Source: Epiperipatus broadwayi (taxonomy: Eukaryota > Onychophora > Udeonychophora > Euonychophora > Peripatidae). Taken from it: a stretch of DNA of 64,000 bases. This document shows positions 35,925 to 47,040 of the stretch, in pieces (the stretch's first letter is position 1; every line of letters begins with the position of its first letter). Position numbers and translations under genes: made by a program. The DNA lies in NCBI GenBank assembly GCA_028023455.1, contig JAQFVV010000354.1, positions 124,001 through 188,000 on the forward strand. Direction: 5' to 3'. The notes beneath the pieces were generated by a model. That model did no database searches and was not told the DNA's origin. It worked only from the letters and a program-made list of their open reading frames with translations.

Positions 35925-37861
35925 TGTGAGAGTACCATATGAGCCTCACCTAAAACAATTTGTGTTTATTTGTGAATTTAACTGTGCCTATATCGAATCA
36001 AAAGATATAAATAACTTACACCTATCTTAAGCTTTTCATGTATCAGCTATATACATAAACTTGTTGGTATTAAAAGAATAATTCTAAAAATGAATAATTC
36101 TAGTTTATTTATACACATACATAAATAAAATGTTTCTAACTAATAGTTTTTTTTATTAACCAAAACTTGACATTTGACAAAACCTTAAGTTAACATTGCA
36201 TTTTTATCAGTTGAAACAAAGGAAATAAATGTTTGGGGTTCATTACAAATTGTATATTTTAAACAATAGAGAGTGTGCACATGATTATGTGATATGCTTG
36301 CAGAAATTAATCCAGTATAAAAAGGAACTAATATTGTTATAACAATAATCTTCTATTTAGTTATCAAGGCAAGAACTACGTCTGTAAATTCAAATGTGTT
36401 CGAATTTAGAACACATTTAAGACAAAAAGAAGATTCATCATTTTAAAACTGTATTCAAGTAATTAATTTACTGTCTTTAATATTATAAAGAACAATAAAA
36501 AAATAATCATTGAAATTGACAAGGTTATAAGAGTTATCAACGTCTTCGAAATGAGCTTTCAAAATATATATTTAAGAAGACAAAAATTTATAAAGATGTT
36601 CTCTGGCTAGACAATTTATGCCAAGGATTTCTGCTGATGTTTTAAACCTGAACATGTAAATTTATTCCTACTTAATCAATGCCTAAAATATAATCGTAGT
36701 AACTCTCATTTAAAAAGCTGCCTTAATATTGGAGTATTATATTGAAGAAGATGTTAAATATTTTACCATGCAAATATTTAAAGAATGAATATCTGGATTG
36801 CCTCTTCGAAGGATGATCAATGAACTTTATGTTTCAACATTCATCGTCATTTTATTTCGTCTAAGGAGGGATATAAAACCATTATTCTTTCTTGTCTTGG
36901 ATTACTTCATTGTGTATTTTAATAGCCCTTAAACTTTATTTCCTTTGTGGATAATTATATTTACTTAGAAAAATTACTTCGTATATTAAAGTGGAGAACT
37001 GATAAGATGAACACTTCATTTTTTTTATTTATTTAATAAAATTTAGATGTTGATATTTTGATATATACTCTGATGAAAATGGCGGCTGACAAAGGTAAAA
37101 GTTTTTTAAATTATTTCAATTTGGAAGTAAGTTTTATGACATTTCAAATTGAATCTTACCTGACAATTAACATAATTTCTTTTTAAACATACATAATTAA
37201 TATCAGGATACATTTTATTATTAATCTAGTGTGAATGGATGTTATCGTATATTGACATACAACACACACTAAATCATTTTAATGACACAATAGGTAGATT
37301 TATAATGTATCATGTGTATTATTTATTATATACATGATTTTAAATTATATATATATGTAAATGATTACATTATTATTTTTTGAATATTAAATAATTTATT
37401 AGTGTATATATATAAGCACAGATTATAATTCTAAATTTTAATGTTTTTATGTGATAATATTTTTGTTTTTTATTACGGATTAAAATGTGTTAAACTTGAT
37501 TTTAAAATTAAACAGGTCTCCTTTGTTTATTTTATTTAGTCGTTTTATAAAACCACTAATTATAAATATACATACTCATGCATATATATGTTAAATCAAC
37601 TTAGTGATTTAATATTTATAAAGAAGTTATATGTAGCTTATATTAAATTTATTATTACTATGGGATATTTGTGGAAATGCCTGAAGAGAGTCGATTGCAA
37701 TTTCTACTCTGAGCTCGAATTCCGAGAGTAACGAGGTTATTAATAGAGGAGTGAATTTGATTGTATTTTAAATCACATCATCCATAGCATTCTATAAGAA
37801 GACTCAAAGTCCGACTATAGTTAGATGCGACTTCCTCGAGTCCTGAAAAGGATCGTCCCGT
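35925..37861 (+). repeat. left LTR, about 1.94 kb
   Basis: TGTGAGAGTACC to CCCGT. It aligns along its length with 41072-43145 at roughly 97 % identity by eye. It contains an ATG followed by a splice-donor-like site (37079-37096). Confidence 0.85.
37079..37096 (+). other. short exon-like ATG plus splice donor inside the LTR
   Basis: AAAATGGCGGCTGAC begins an ORF of five codons (MAADK) ending AAAG at a GTAAAA donor-like site. The start context is good. The same site occurs in the right LTR at 42219-42236. It looks like the first coding exon of a spliced transcript. Whether the LTR uses it or acquired it from a host gene is unknown. Confidence 0.4.
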
Positions 37862-37867
37862 TATACG

Positions 37868-37876
37868 TGGCGCCCA
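37868..37876 (+). promoter_or_regulatory. primer-binding site
   Basis: TGGCGCCCA lies six bases after the left LTR. TGGCGCC is a common PBS start in gypsy and retroviral elements. Confidence 0.65.
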
Positions 37877-38257
37877 TACTTAAGGCATGAAACAAGTTTT
37901 TCATTAATTAAATCCATAGTTTAAAAAAAAAATTATATGAGTATGGTGTGAATTGGTAAAAAACACTGAATAATAAATAATAGAGACCTTGAAATAAAAT
38001 AAACCGTAGCAAACAGATAAATTAGTCGCTTTAAAATAAATAAATAAATACAATTATAATTTGGGCATTAATATATATTATAATAACATCTTATAAAAGT
38101 AGGAAAAATAGAATTACATGTAAGGGCATAAGCACAGCATGAAATCTTATGGCATATATTAAATTATTACTTTGAAAGGAAAGTAACTTATATTTATATA
38201 TATAACAGTAGAAATTTTTTGTTAATGATAACTAGAAGTGGGAAAAAGCTAATAATA

Positions 38258-39171
38258 ATGGAAGTAAAGAGTTTCGAAGAATCTTTAAGTAATAAAGATA
38301 GTGAAATAGAAATTACTTCAATTAGTGATGAACAAGGGTCATGTCTGAGGGGTCTGTGGAAGAAGTTGAACATCCTTCACAAGTTCACATGACAGATCAA
38401 ATATTACCTTAAACACAAAAAGAAACTGGAGCTATAACAGTGCAAGAAAGTGATAAGCCTATAGCTCAATTGGTTCAAATAGTAATGCATCTACAAGTTA
38501 GCATGGAAGCAAAGATGGATAAAATGAATGCTGATATTAATAATATAAAAGTTCATATGAATAATATGGCAACCAAAGCTGATATAAATAATATAAAAGC
38601 TGATATGAATAATATGGCAACCAAAGCTGATATAAATAATATAAAAGCTGATATGAATAATATAAATGCTGATATAAATTAAATGAATGCGGATATGAAG
38701 GAAGAAATGGCTAGAATGAATGATAATATGGTAACTAAAGTTGATATGGATAATATGGAAGGAAAATTAAAAGAAGCCATAATTTCTATAAAAGAAGAGA
38801 TAAAGAAAGATATTGATGATGTTAAGGAAAAGCTGCGAGTAGAAATCAAAGTTGTTATTGCAAAGAAACAAACTGCCAATGAAGTAGAAAGACTTCATGA
38901 TACAAAGGCATCAACAATATCAATGGCAATAAAATGCCAAGAATCCAAAGCTTACCCTGAGCATAAAATCTGCAAATATAATGATAGCATCCAGAACAAA
39001 TTACTCTTAGTTCAAATGAATGTTTCAGAAGAAAACTGTCATGACTATCATTTTACCATACAGCAGAGCAATGAAGTAGAAGATCATTGCAGCATTAATA
39101 AAGTGCTTGAACCTGATCCAAAAATCTTAGAAAGAGAAGAGGATATGGATCATGTGAAATATAAATTCTGA
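38258..39171 (+). pseudogene. Gag-like coiled-coil ORF
   Basis: It opens at ATG 38258 (MEVKSFEESLSNKDSEI). Near 38340 the reading moves to another frame, which has a TAA near 38410 and a second TAA at 38680-38682, and continues to 39171. The centre contains repeated 15-residue units (NNIKADMNNMATKAD and relatives) and a long amphipathic helix (MKEEMARMNDNMV onward). The position right after the primer site suggests Gag. No zinc knuckle follows. Repeat expansion of the coiled coil is evident at the DNA level (38560-38680). At least one frameshift and two stops. Confidence 0.6.
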
Positions 39172-39181
39172 ATCTCAGGAA

Positions 39182-39727
39182 TTGAGGGAAACACAGTCAA
39201 CTGATAATACTAAATGTCTAGATAAATTAAGACTTCTAATTTCTTGTTTTAATAACAAGTTAAATCATGAACTCATGAAACTTGAGATGACTCCACTATC
39301 TAAAGATATAATAGATGAATACAACAGTGAAATGTATTTTGAGTCATCCCATCATATTTGTTTTTACTCCCAGAACAAATGTAAAACATTTCATCAATGA
39401 GGTGTTGATGAATTGTATGACAACCATCTGATAATATCATTATCAATGATGATATTTAATGGAAAAGAAGGTTGTCTTAATAGAAGGTTTAATAGAGAAG
39501 ATATGAATGAAGGCAATAGAATTAATTGTCTTAAGTGTAAATTATGGTGTATGAAGCATCACCATAATCCTGAAGATGAACAAATTATAAAAAGTCTTCA
39601 CACAATAATAAAGATATGTATAATACAAGCTAAAAACAGAAAGGTTCACAATTCCATAGGTTGTGTAATACTTATGAAGGTCCCTTCACATTCATGGAAC
39701 ATGTTAATGGATGTGCTTAAAAAGTAA
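39182..39727 (+). pseudogene. unassigned ORF of the LTR element
   Basis: One frame with a TGA at 39398-39400. I do not recognise it. A cysteine/histidine cluster, CLKCKLWCMKHHHNP, lies near 39530, which could bind zinc. It may be the rest of Gag or a replaced segment between Gag and the missing pol. Confidence 0.35.
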
Positions 39728-40128
39728 AGCATATATATAAGGAAGGACTTTATGGATTACAACTTTGGGATGTGACAATGGACATTCGGTAATGATAGAA
39801 TCCATTAGGCTATTCTTTTAAGAGAATAAATGTATATATGTATATAAATAAGTGAAGTAGATATTAATAAAAAAAATGTATCAAGTTAACCAACGTATAA
39901 AAAAATATACACAGGTTTATTAGAGTACAAGTTATGGTTAGTTAAATAAATAATAATGGTAGATCAATTAAGCATCACGATAATGCAATCTGATGTTGAC
40001 ACTACTAATGCAAGTCCATTATTATATGTTTTGATATGGATATATATAAATAAGAGATTTATTTTATATAGCATGATGTTGTTAAATTGTAATAACAATC
40101 ACCATTAAGCCAATGTATATGCACTTTT

Positions 40129-40449
40129 GTGGATATATATATGGATACAAGAGAAGATAGAGTAAAAGCTTATAAACAACTTGTTAAAAAAAAAAAGGCC
40201 AGTCAAAAAAATAAACATGTGAAGACGACTTCACACAAATTCAAAATTGGGGGTCAAGTTTTTATAAAAACTCCTCAAATTAGTATACCCCAACAGAGCA
40301 GATACCAAAAGATTTATCATCGGTATGAAAGACCTTATACTATCATATAGAAAACAGGTCCCAATGCATTCTGGTTAAATATAAAGGGAGACATTAAAGG
40401 CACTTACAATGCTAGAGCTTTAAAACCCTATTTTGGTCAAACGAATTAA
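40129..40449 (+). pseudogene. integrase C-terminal domain remnant
   Basis: A frame with FKIGGQVFIKTP near residue 40, YHRYERPYTII near 63, a TAG, then PNAFWLNIKGDIKGTYNA and LKPYF at the end. This is the typical C-terminal tail of gypsy integrase (hkf..Gd.Vlvk, ..GPy.I.....n.y.l......YNv..LKpyf). The catalytic core and the zinc-binding N-terminus are absent, so the deletion removed most of pol but kept this end. Confidence 0.75.
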
Positions 40450-41056
40450 TAATGTTTTACCACATTTTACTTATGTATAATATTAAAAGAAAAGATCATT
40501 TAGAATAGGTAAGGGGAGAAAAAGTTTTCATTTGAAAGTGTATAGGTATATATATGTATAAGGATGTATATAAGTCAAAAGAAACATTAATTTTCTTTGA
40601 TGAAGGTATGTTAAGCAATTAAAATTAATTCTTATGATACCTGAAAACTAAAAGTGTTTTAAGAGTTAATTCATGCTGAATGATTGATGTTCTTAGGTTT
40701 TGGATAGTTCTCAAAAAAGTCCATAAGTCTTAAAGAAAAACAAGTTGGAGAATACCAAACAAATATATGTGTCATCTATAAAAGAGGCACATGACAATAA
40801 ATCCATCAAAGGAAAATAAAATAAAAAGGGGAGAAAAAGAAAGAAACCTATATATATATGAACCTCCTTGTCCTTCTGTTTAAATTGAATAATATATAAT
40901 GTAGAGAAAGAGAAAGGGTTAAAAAAAATAGAGCAAATAATAAGGGTTGATAAAAGCAGGAAAGAAAAACAAGCTCCACAACTTTATATTTAATGCATAC
41001 ATTGACACACATTAAGTGTCCAAATTTTAATGGTAAATATAAAATTTGAACTTTTT

Positions 41057-41067
41057 AAGGGAGGGGG
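41057..41067 (+). promoter_or_regulatory. polypurine tract
   Basis: AAGGGAGGGGG lies four bases before TGTGAG, the right LTR start. Confidence 0.7.
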
Positions 41068-41071
41068 TTAA

Positions 41072-43145
41072 TGTGAGAGTACCATATGAGCCGCACCTAA
41101 AACAATTTGTGTTTCTTTGTGAATTCAACTGTGCCTATATCGAATCAACAGATATAAATAACTTACACCTATCTTAAGCTTTTCATGTATCAGCTATATA
41201 CATAAACTTGTTGGTATTAAAAGAATAATTCTAAAAATGAATAATTCTAGTTTATTTATACACATACATAAATAAAATGTTTCTAACTAATAGTTTTTTT
41301 TTATTAACCAAAACTTGACATTTGACAAAGCCTTAAGTCAACATTGCATTTTTATCAGTTGAAACAAAGGAAATAAACGTTTTGGGTTCATTACAAATTG
41401 TATATTTTAAACAATAGAGAGTGTGCACATGATTATGTGATATGCTTGCAGAAATTAATCCAGTATAAAAATGAACTAATATTGTTATAACAATAATCTT
41501 CTATTTAGTTATCAAGGCAAGAACTACGTCTGTAAATTCAAATGTGTTCGAATTTAGAACACATTTTAAAAAAAAGATTCACCATTTTAAAACTGTATTC
41601 AAGTAATTAATTTACTGCCTTTAATATTATAAAGAACTATAAAAAAATAATCATTGAAATTGACAAGGTTATAAGAGTTATCAACGTCTTCAAATGAGCT
41701 TTCAAAATATATATTTAAGAAGACAAAAATTTATAAAGATGTTCTCTGGCTAGACAATTTATGCCAAGGATTTCTGCTGATGTTTTAAACCTGAACATGT
41801 AAATTTATTCCTACTTAATCAATGCCTAAAATATAATCGTCGTAATTCTCATTTAAAAAGCTGCCTTAATATTGGAGTATTATATTGAAGATGTTAAATA
41901 TTTTACTAAGCAAATATTTAAAGAATGAATATCTGGATTGCCTCTTCAAAGGATGATCAATGAACTTTATGTTTCAACATTCATCGTCATTTTATTTCGT
42001 CTAAGGAGGGATATAAAACCGTTATTCTTTCGCATCTTGGATTACTTCATTGTGTATTTTAATAACCCTTAAACTTTATTTCCTTTGCGGATAATTATAT
42101 TTACTTAGAAAAATTACTTCGTATATTAAAGTGGAGAACTGATAAGATGAACACTTCATTTTTTTTATTTATTTAATAAAATTTAGATGTTGATATTTTG
42201 ATATATACTCTGATGAAAATGGCGGCTGACAAAGGTAAAAGTTTTTTAAATTATTTCAATTTGGAAGTAAGTTTTATGATATTCCAAATTGAATCTTACC
42301 TGACAATTAACATAATTTCTTTTTAAATATACATAACTAATATCAGGATACATTCTATTATTAATCTAATGTGAATGGATGTTATCGTATATAGACATAC
42401 AACACACACTGAATCATTTTGATGACACAATAGGTAGATTTATAATGTATCATGTGTATTATTTATTATACACATGATTTTAAATTTTATATATGTATGT
42501 AAATGATTACATTATTTATTTTTTTTGAATATTAAATAATTTATTAGTGTATATATATAAGCACAGATTATAATTCTAAATTTTAATGTTTTTATGTGAT
42601 AATATTTTTGTTTTTTATTACAGATTAAAATGTGTTAAAGTTGATTTTAAAATTAAACAGGTCTCGTTTGTTTATTTTATTTAGTCGTTTTATAAAACCA
42701 ATAATTAAGTAATAATTTACTAAGGCTGTAGCCTTAGAAATAAGCGTCTGAAAAATACGCTTATTTCTAAGGTTACAGCCTTAGTAAATTATTACTTAAT
42801 ATAATAATGGGCGTTTAATAAAATTTATAATTAAAACCAATAATTATAAATATACATACTCATGCATATATATGTTAAATCAACTTAGTGATTTAATATT
42901 TATAAAGAAGTTATATATAGCTTATATTAAATTTATTATTACTATGGGATATTTGTGGAAATGCCTGAAGAGAATCAATTGCGATTTCTACTCTGAGCTC
43001 GAATTCCGAGAGTAACGAGGTTATTAATAGAGGAGTGAATTGGATTATATTTTAAATCACATCATCCATGGCATTCTATAAGAAGACTCAAAGTCCGACT
43101 ATAGTTAGATGCGACTTCCTCGAGTCCTGAAAAGGATCATCCCGT
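41072..43145 (+). repeat. right LTR, about 2.07 kb
   Basis: It matches the left LTR throughout but carries an extra insertion of about 139 bp (fold-back at 42705-42832). It ends CCCGT and is followed by TATAA. Confidence 0.85.
42705..42832 (+). mobile_element. fold-back insertion in the right LTR
   Basis: This is absent from the left LTR, so it inserted after the element did. The arms 42705-42747 and 42757-42799 are 43-bp reverse complements with one mismatch and a 9-nt loop. Each arm carries a nested palindrome, CTAAGGCTGTAGCCTTAG in the left one. A non-palindromic tail (42800-42832) follows. A 14-bp direct repeat AAAACCAATAATTA (42694-42707 and 42833-42846) flanks the insertion. Confidence 0.8.
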
Positions 43146-43386
43146 TATAATATTTATATGTATGATTGACAATATTCTGCTATATGTTGGTTAGGTTAGC
43201 ACAGCCCCTAGACCATATTCAGAAGATAACAATAATAAGTAACAATCAAAATTACTGTTATAATGCATGGATAGTTTGTTAAAGTTAACAAAATTTTAAT
43301 TTGCTTAAATTAATTTTGTAGATTTTTGGTTCATGCCATTTTTGGACATCTTAAAAAATTGTATAATGTGTGAGGTCTTTGTCTTT

Positions 43387-43720
43387 TATCATCACATGAT
43401 CACTATCTCATACTAGCACATAATTGTTATTAAACAATTCAAAACAAAGCAAAACTCTCCATACAGTAGTGCCAACTTGTGCCAACAAGAATAATCAATG
43501 GATGCCAGAAGGCTTGTGCATAAAATCCCTATCTAGTGCCTACTCATCCAATATCCCCAGACTAGTTTCTGATGAAGACCACAAGCCAGAAACTATTCTG
43601 GGTATATTGGATGAGTAGGCACTAGATAGGGATTTTATGCACAAGCCTTCTGGCATCCATAGATTGCTCTTGTTGGCACAAGATAGCACTACTGTATGGA
43701 GAGTGTTGCTTTGTTTTGAA
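43387..43720 (-). mobile_element. palindromic ribozyme retroposon, copy 2
   Basis: The element is flanked by a 12-bp duplication GTCTTTGTCTTT (43375-43386 and 43721-43732). Its tail (CATCACATGATCACTATC...) is at the left, so it runs on the minus strand. The arms 43440-43570 and 43585-43718 pair almost perfectly. The centre is deleted relative to the 56.5-kb copy, leaving a joined CTGATGAAGACCACAAGCCAG sequence. The ORFs across it are palindrome translations and not genes. Confidence 0.78.
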
Positions 43721-44209
43721 GTCTTTGTCTTTGTTTTTGCAACAGCATTGAAATATTTTACAAGCTCTAAAACGTTTTGCATCTTTTTAACTTTTGTTGG
43801 TCTTTCAGCATATTGCACTGCACTCAATCTTTTCAGGAGCAAAATGATTATCATTTTTACTAATTGCATGACCAATATACTTTAACTTACAAATATTCTC
43901 TATACATCTGTTTTCAGTCAGTTGTATGTTAGATTGCTTTAGCCTTGGACAGACTTCGTTCTTCCATTGGTTTAATTTTCAGAATGAATATTTTGTTAAA
44001 TATGTTATAATGTCATCTATATCTTGGAGTAGAATATCCATTTTGCTTGAAATACAGTTAGAGCTGTTGATGTACCAAAATGTAAATAAATACAATGAAA
44101 TAGTGAAGAATGCCTGGTTTCAAATATTTACATATTAAGCTTGTATCCTGTCCATCCCTCTTATATGTATTTAATGGATACTGTCCTATACACGAGGGGT
44201 CAGAGTGAC

Positions 44210-44565
44210 TTCAGGTCAACATGGGCATGGCAATAATATTCACATCAGCATGAGATTTGAGTTTTCATCATCAGATTTTCAATGATATGGATGGCTGAAA
44301 AGTTGGAGGTTGCAGTGGATTGAAGCCTGTCCATTAAAGTATGAAGATTTGCTATCTTAATATAAACTGAGCATTGATTATATATATGTGTGAGAGATGA
44401 TAGTCTGGACCAACTGATGAGTGCTGGTTTAGCATGAAATACATATATTGGTGATTATTAATCTTTTCTACATGTGTGTGGTCATGTGTATCAGTTGTAT
44501 GATATTGTGGATAGTTGAAGGGTGCTTGAAAATCTGAGTTCAAATCCTCTATACTTGTGTGTATA
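44210..44565 (+). repeat. hammerhead-bearing SINE-like repeat, full-length copy
   Basis: It matches the minus strand of 5160-5510. 5' module with CATCATCAGATTTTCAAT and TGGATTGAAGCCTGT, hammerhead 44400-44458, then a tail with TGAGTTCAAATCC (B-box-like) near 44535 and an AT-rich terminus. No ORF. Boundaries are approximate. Confidence 0.65.
44400..44458 (+). ncRNA. hammerhead ribozyme, core intact
   Basis: Stem I outer AUAGUC 44400-44405 with GAUUAU 44453-44458 (one G-U). Inner CCAA 44410-44413 with UUGG 44448-44451. CUGAUGA 44414-44420. Stem II GUGCU/AGCAU closed by GGUUU. GAAA 44436-44439. Stem III AU-AC-AU. All invariant core bases are present, but two extra bases (UA) lie between the cleavage position and stem I, which may impair it. 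Confidence 0.75.
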
Positions 44566-44569
44566 TATA

Positions 44570-45110
44570 TATATAAACTCTTTTTACTCTCTATACTAGT
44601 TCTCCATCTCTCCAACTCATTCTTTATTAATGCATCACATCTATTCTTCTATATCATTCTTTGTCACTATAACACTCATCAATTCTCCTACCACAATCAT
44701 CCCACCTTTTTCATAAGTATACTGATACAGATTCTTTATCCAAATCTTCTGCATACTGTACTACCTTTCTCACTCATCCTCCTGCTTGCCCTTTACTCAT
44801 AACTCAATTCAATACTATTATGGCTATTCTCTTATTATCCATAAATTGCAATCTACTGAACATTTTATTTTGCTTTTTGCATAACTCATGTAAAAACTTT
44901 TCAATCCCATTTCTTCTTGAATTTCCTCCTTTGCCATCCACACATCTGCATCTAATGCATGTTTTTCTACTTCTCTTTGTACTTTTTCTAAGTAATCTAA
45001 CATCCCTCTACTAACACATAACATATCATTGCTCTGCTACTGTCATTCACTTCCATATAATTCTAGCTACATCTTATTTATGTTAGCCATAGTCCATCAA
45101 ATACTGCCCT
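44570..45110 (-). pseudogene. LINE-C fragment (RT C-terminus and 3' part)
   Basis: The minus strand matches 29100-29620 of LINE-C; frame 45024-44824 has LDYLEKVQREVEKHALDADVW. It is 5' truncated. The ORFs on the plus strand here are antisense openings. Confidence 0.7.
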
Positions 45111-45458
45111 CTTCAGATTTTTTTCCAACTTTAACATTGATAAAAGCATTATGTCAAAATATACCTTTTAAAAAACACACAGATCTTATCACTTAGGATA
45201 ATATTAATACTCTGATGTAGTTACAGAACAACAGTGCTTTTTTTTTAAAAAAAAAACTTTCAATAAATTTTCAATGACGATGAGCATTTACAATAATAAT
45301 CTTTTGGCATGCAGAACTCCCTTATTTTATTAGGTAGTTTCAGCATTTTTTTGATTTACATTTCAATCTTAATGATTATATTTTTACCGCATACATGGAC
45401 AGGGAATATTATTTGCTCAATTATGTCTACTTCCTTGCTCAAACAATTCATTATTAGA
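45111..45458. other. AT-rich DNA, no gene seen
   Basis: Nothing supported. Confidence 0.5.
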
Positions 45459-45695
45459 TAATATTTTAATTTGCAAAATGCAGATAGTTGGAACTGAAAT
45501 AAATTGAGATACTGCCAAATCACTTTGTGCTCATTATAATACTTAACTGACAGCTAATCAGATGTTATGATAGCTGATCGTATGACAACCAAACCTTAAA
45601 CACACAGTTAAGTATTATAACAAGTGCAAAGAGATTTGGCATTATCTTAATTTATTTCAGTTTTGACTATCTGCATCTCACAAATTAAAATATTA
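45459..45695. mobile_element. fold-back element (MITE-like) with about 90-bp arms
   Basis: The arms start TAATATTTTAATTTG and include GCAGATAGT, AAATAAATT, CCAAATC and TTAAGTATTATAA. They pair over most of their length around a centre near 45580. A half copy lies at 45912-46025. No transposase. Confidence 0.7.
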
Positions 45696-45911
45696 TTTAC
45701 ATACTTTACTGCTAGTTATATATTCTAAAAACTACTGCATAGTAAATCATAGGATTTCGCATTGTATGTGTATTATTTAGATTCAGTGCGTTAATTGTGA
45801 AGATATTTAAAGCTTCAAGATTTCAAACCTAAGTACTTATGACTGGCTTAGATATATAGAAAGAAAAGTAGAGAAAAGGGTGGCTGCCCTTTTCTCGTAA
45901 AATCTTTGTCA

Positions 45912-46025
45912 TGTGTTTAAGGTTTGATTGTCATTCAGATAGCTATCATAACATCTGATTGACTGTCAGTTAAGTATTATAATGAGCACAAAGTGATTTG
46001 GTAGTATCTCAATTTATTTCAATTC
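45912..46025. repeat. partial copy of the 45.5-kb fold-back element
   Basis: It contains TGTTTAAGGTTTGATTGTC, CATAACATCTGATT, GTTAAGTATTATAATGAGC and TCAATTTATTTCAAT, matching one arm and the loop of 45459-45695. Confidence 0.6.
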
Positions 46026-46079
46026 ATTATTATATTAGATAAATTGCTGACAATAATAATATGTATTGAACCATTAAAA

Positions 46080-46632
46080 TATCACATATACCACTATTTT
46101 TTTTCTTATCACAGGCTATTAAATAGTAGCAACTCTCTCCATATAGTGGCAATATCATATGTAGAAAATTGCTATTACTTTAATAGCTTGTGTAATAAAA
46201 AGAAATGGTGGTCATATGATATTTTCATGGTTTAATTCCAATTCTAGACAAGATGTTGGTGACTATGGTTATTAAAAAATCAAAGATACCAAAATGTATA
46301 AAAACTGAACTAGATTCAGATTTGTATGACTATACAGAGTTAAAAACATTATTGTTTTTTTTTTGTTTGTTTTAGATTTATTGCTTTATAGTTGACAAAG
46401 TAGATAACAGGTAGTTACTGGAGTGATGCTTTATATCCAGAAAATATAAATGTATTGCCCTAAAGTTGAAGGCTCCTCACTGATAATAGCCATAAACTAG
46501 ACACTAGTCTGAAGAGATTGGATGAATAGGCATTTGATAGGAATTGAAATGCACAAAGCTTCTGGCATATATTGGTTGCTGTAGTTTGCACTAGGTGGAA
46601 CTATTGTATGGAGAGAGTTGTTACTCTAAAAA
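46080..46632 (-). mobile_element. palindromic ribozyme retroposon, copy 3 (decayed)
   Basis: The tail ATCACATATACCACTATTT at the left and the arm ends GTAGCAACTCTCTCC (near 46127) and GGAGAGAGTTGTTACTC (near 46615) match the family. The interior resembles the unit of copy 1. The right arm holds a decayed ribozyme centre (CTCCTCACTGATAATAGCC near 46470). The target duplication is unclear. Confidence 0.6.
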
Positions 46633-47040
46633 TATACATTGTCAGTAAAATGATTCCTTCATTTTAACATCAATAAACAGTCTAGCATCGGTAATAATAT
46701 TATCTAAAAATGCAGTCTGCTTGTGTTAATGGTTTCTTTAACGCTACTGAATGCGTTAGAAGTTATTTTTGTCTTACAAACGGGTTTAGAAATTGTGAAA
46801 TTATTTGACTTTTGTTAAGTGTAGACGTATTGTTTCAAAATTTAAAACTTTACATATTTTTCTAGAATTATCATTAATAATTGCTTCATTGGAAAAAAAA
46901 CTTTTCTTTAAATTAAAATTAATAAAAAAACTATCATTTATCTTCAATTGAGCACAGGAGAAGGAAATATTAATAAAGAAAATACCATTTATCTTTAAGC
47001 ACTAAACAATCCACAAACCTGTAAAGACTTAGTTAAAAAT
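46633..47040. other. AT-rich DNA, no gene seen
   Basis: Nothing supported. Confidence 0.5.

Larger units (their letters stand above)
35925..43145 (+). mobile_element. gypsy-like LTR element with about 2-kb LTRs, internally deleted
   Basis: Two direct repeats of about 2 kb flank 3.2 kb. Supporting signs are a 5-bp target duplication TATAA (35920-35924 and 43146-43150), TGGCGCCCA six bases after the left LTR, and a purine tract before the right LTR. The interior keeps a coiled-coil Gag-like ORF and the integrase C-terminus; RT, RNase H and the integrase core are missing. The exact LTR end is ambiguous by a few bases because both end CCCGTTATA. Confidence 0.85.

Noticed and set aside
42705-42799. 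Ribozyme in the fold-back insertion of the right LTR
   Set aside because: GGC-TGTA-GCC followed by GAAA resembles stem II plus GAAA, but no CUGAUGA precedes it and the pairing is explained by the palindrome.
43569-43598. CTGATGA...GAAA in the centre of palindromic copy 2, looking like a full hammerhead core
   Set aside because: The bases before CTGATGA are the palindrome arm (ACTAGTTT) and not CCTCA, so stem I is missing. It is a deletion junction of two opposed motifs.
44557-45014. Plus-strand hydrophobic ORFs as membrane proteins
   Set aside because: They are antisense to LINE-C coding sequence; reading T-rich antisense gives Leu/Phe/Ile-rich false proteins. The same applies to 30550-30801, 53107-53289 and 57586-57881.
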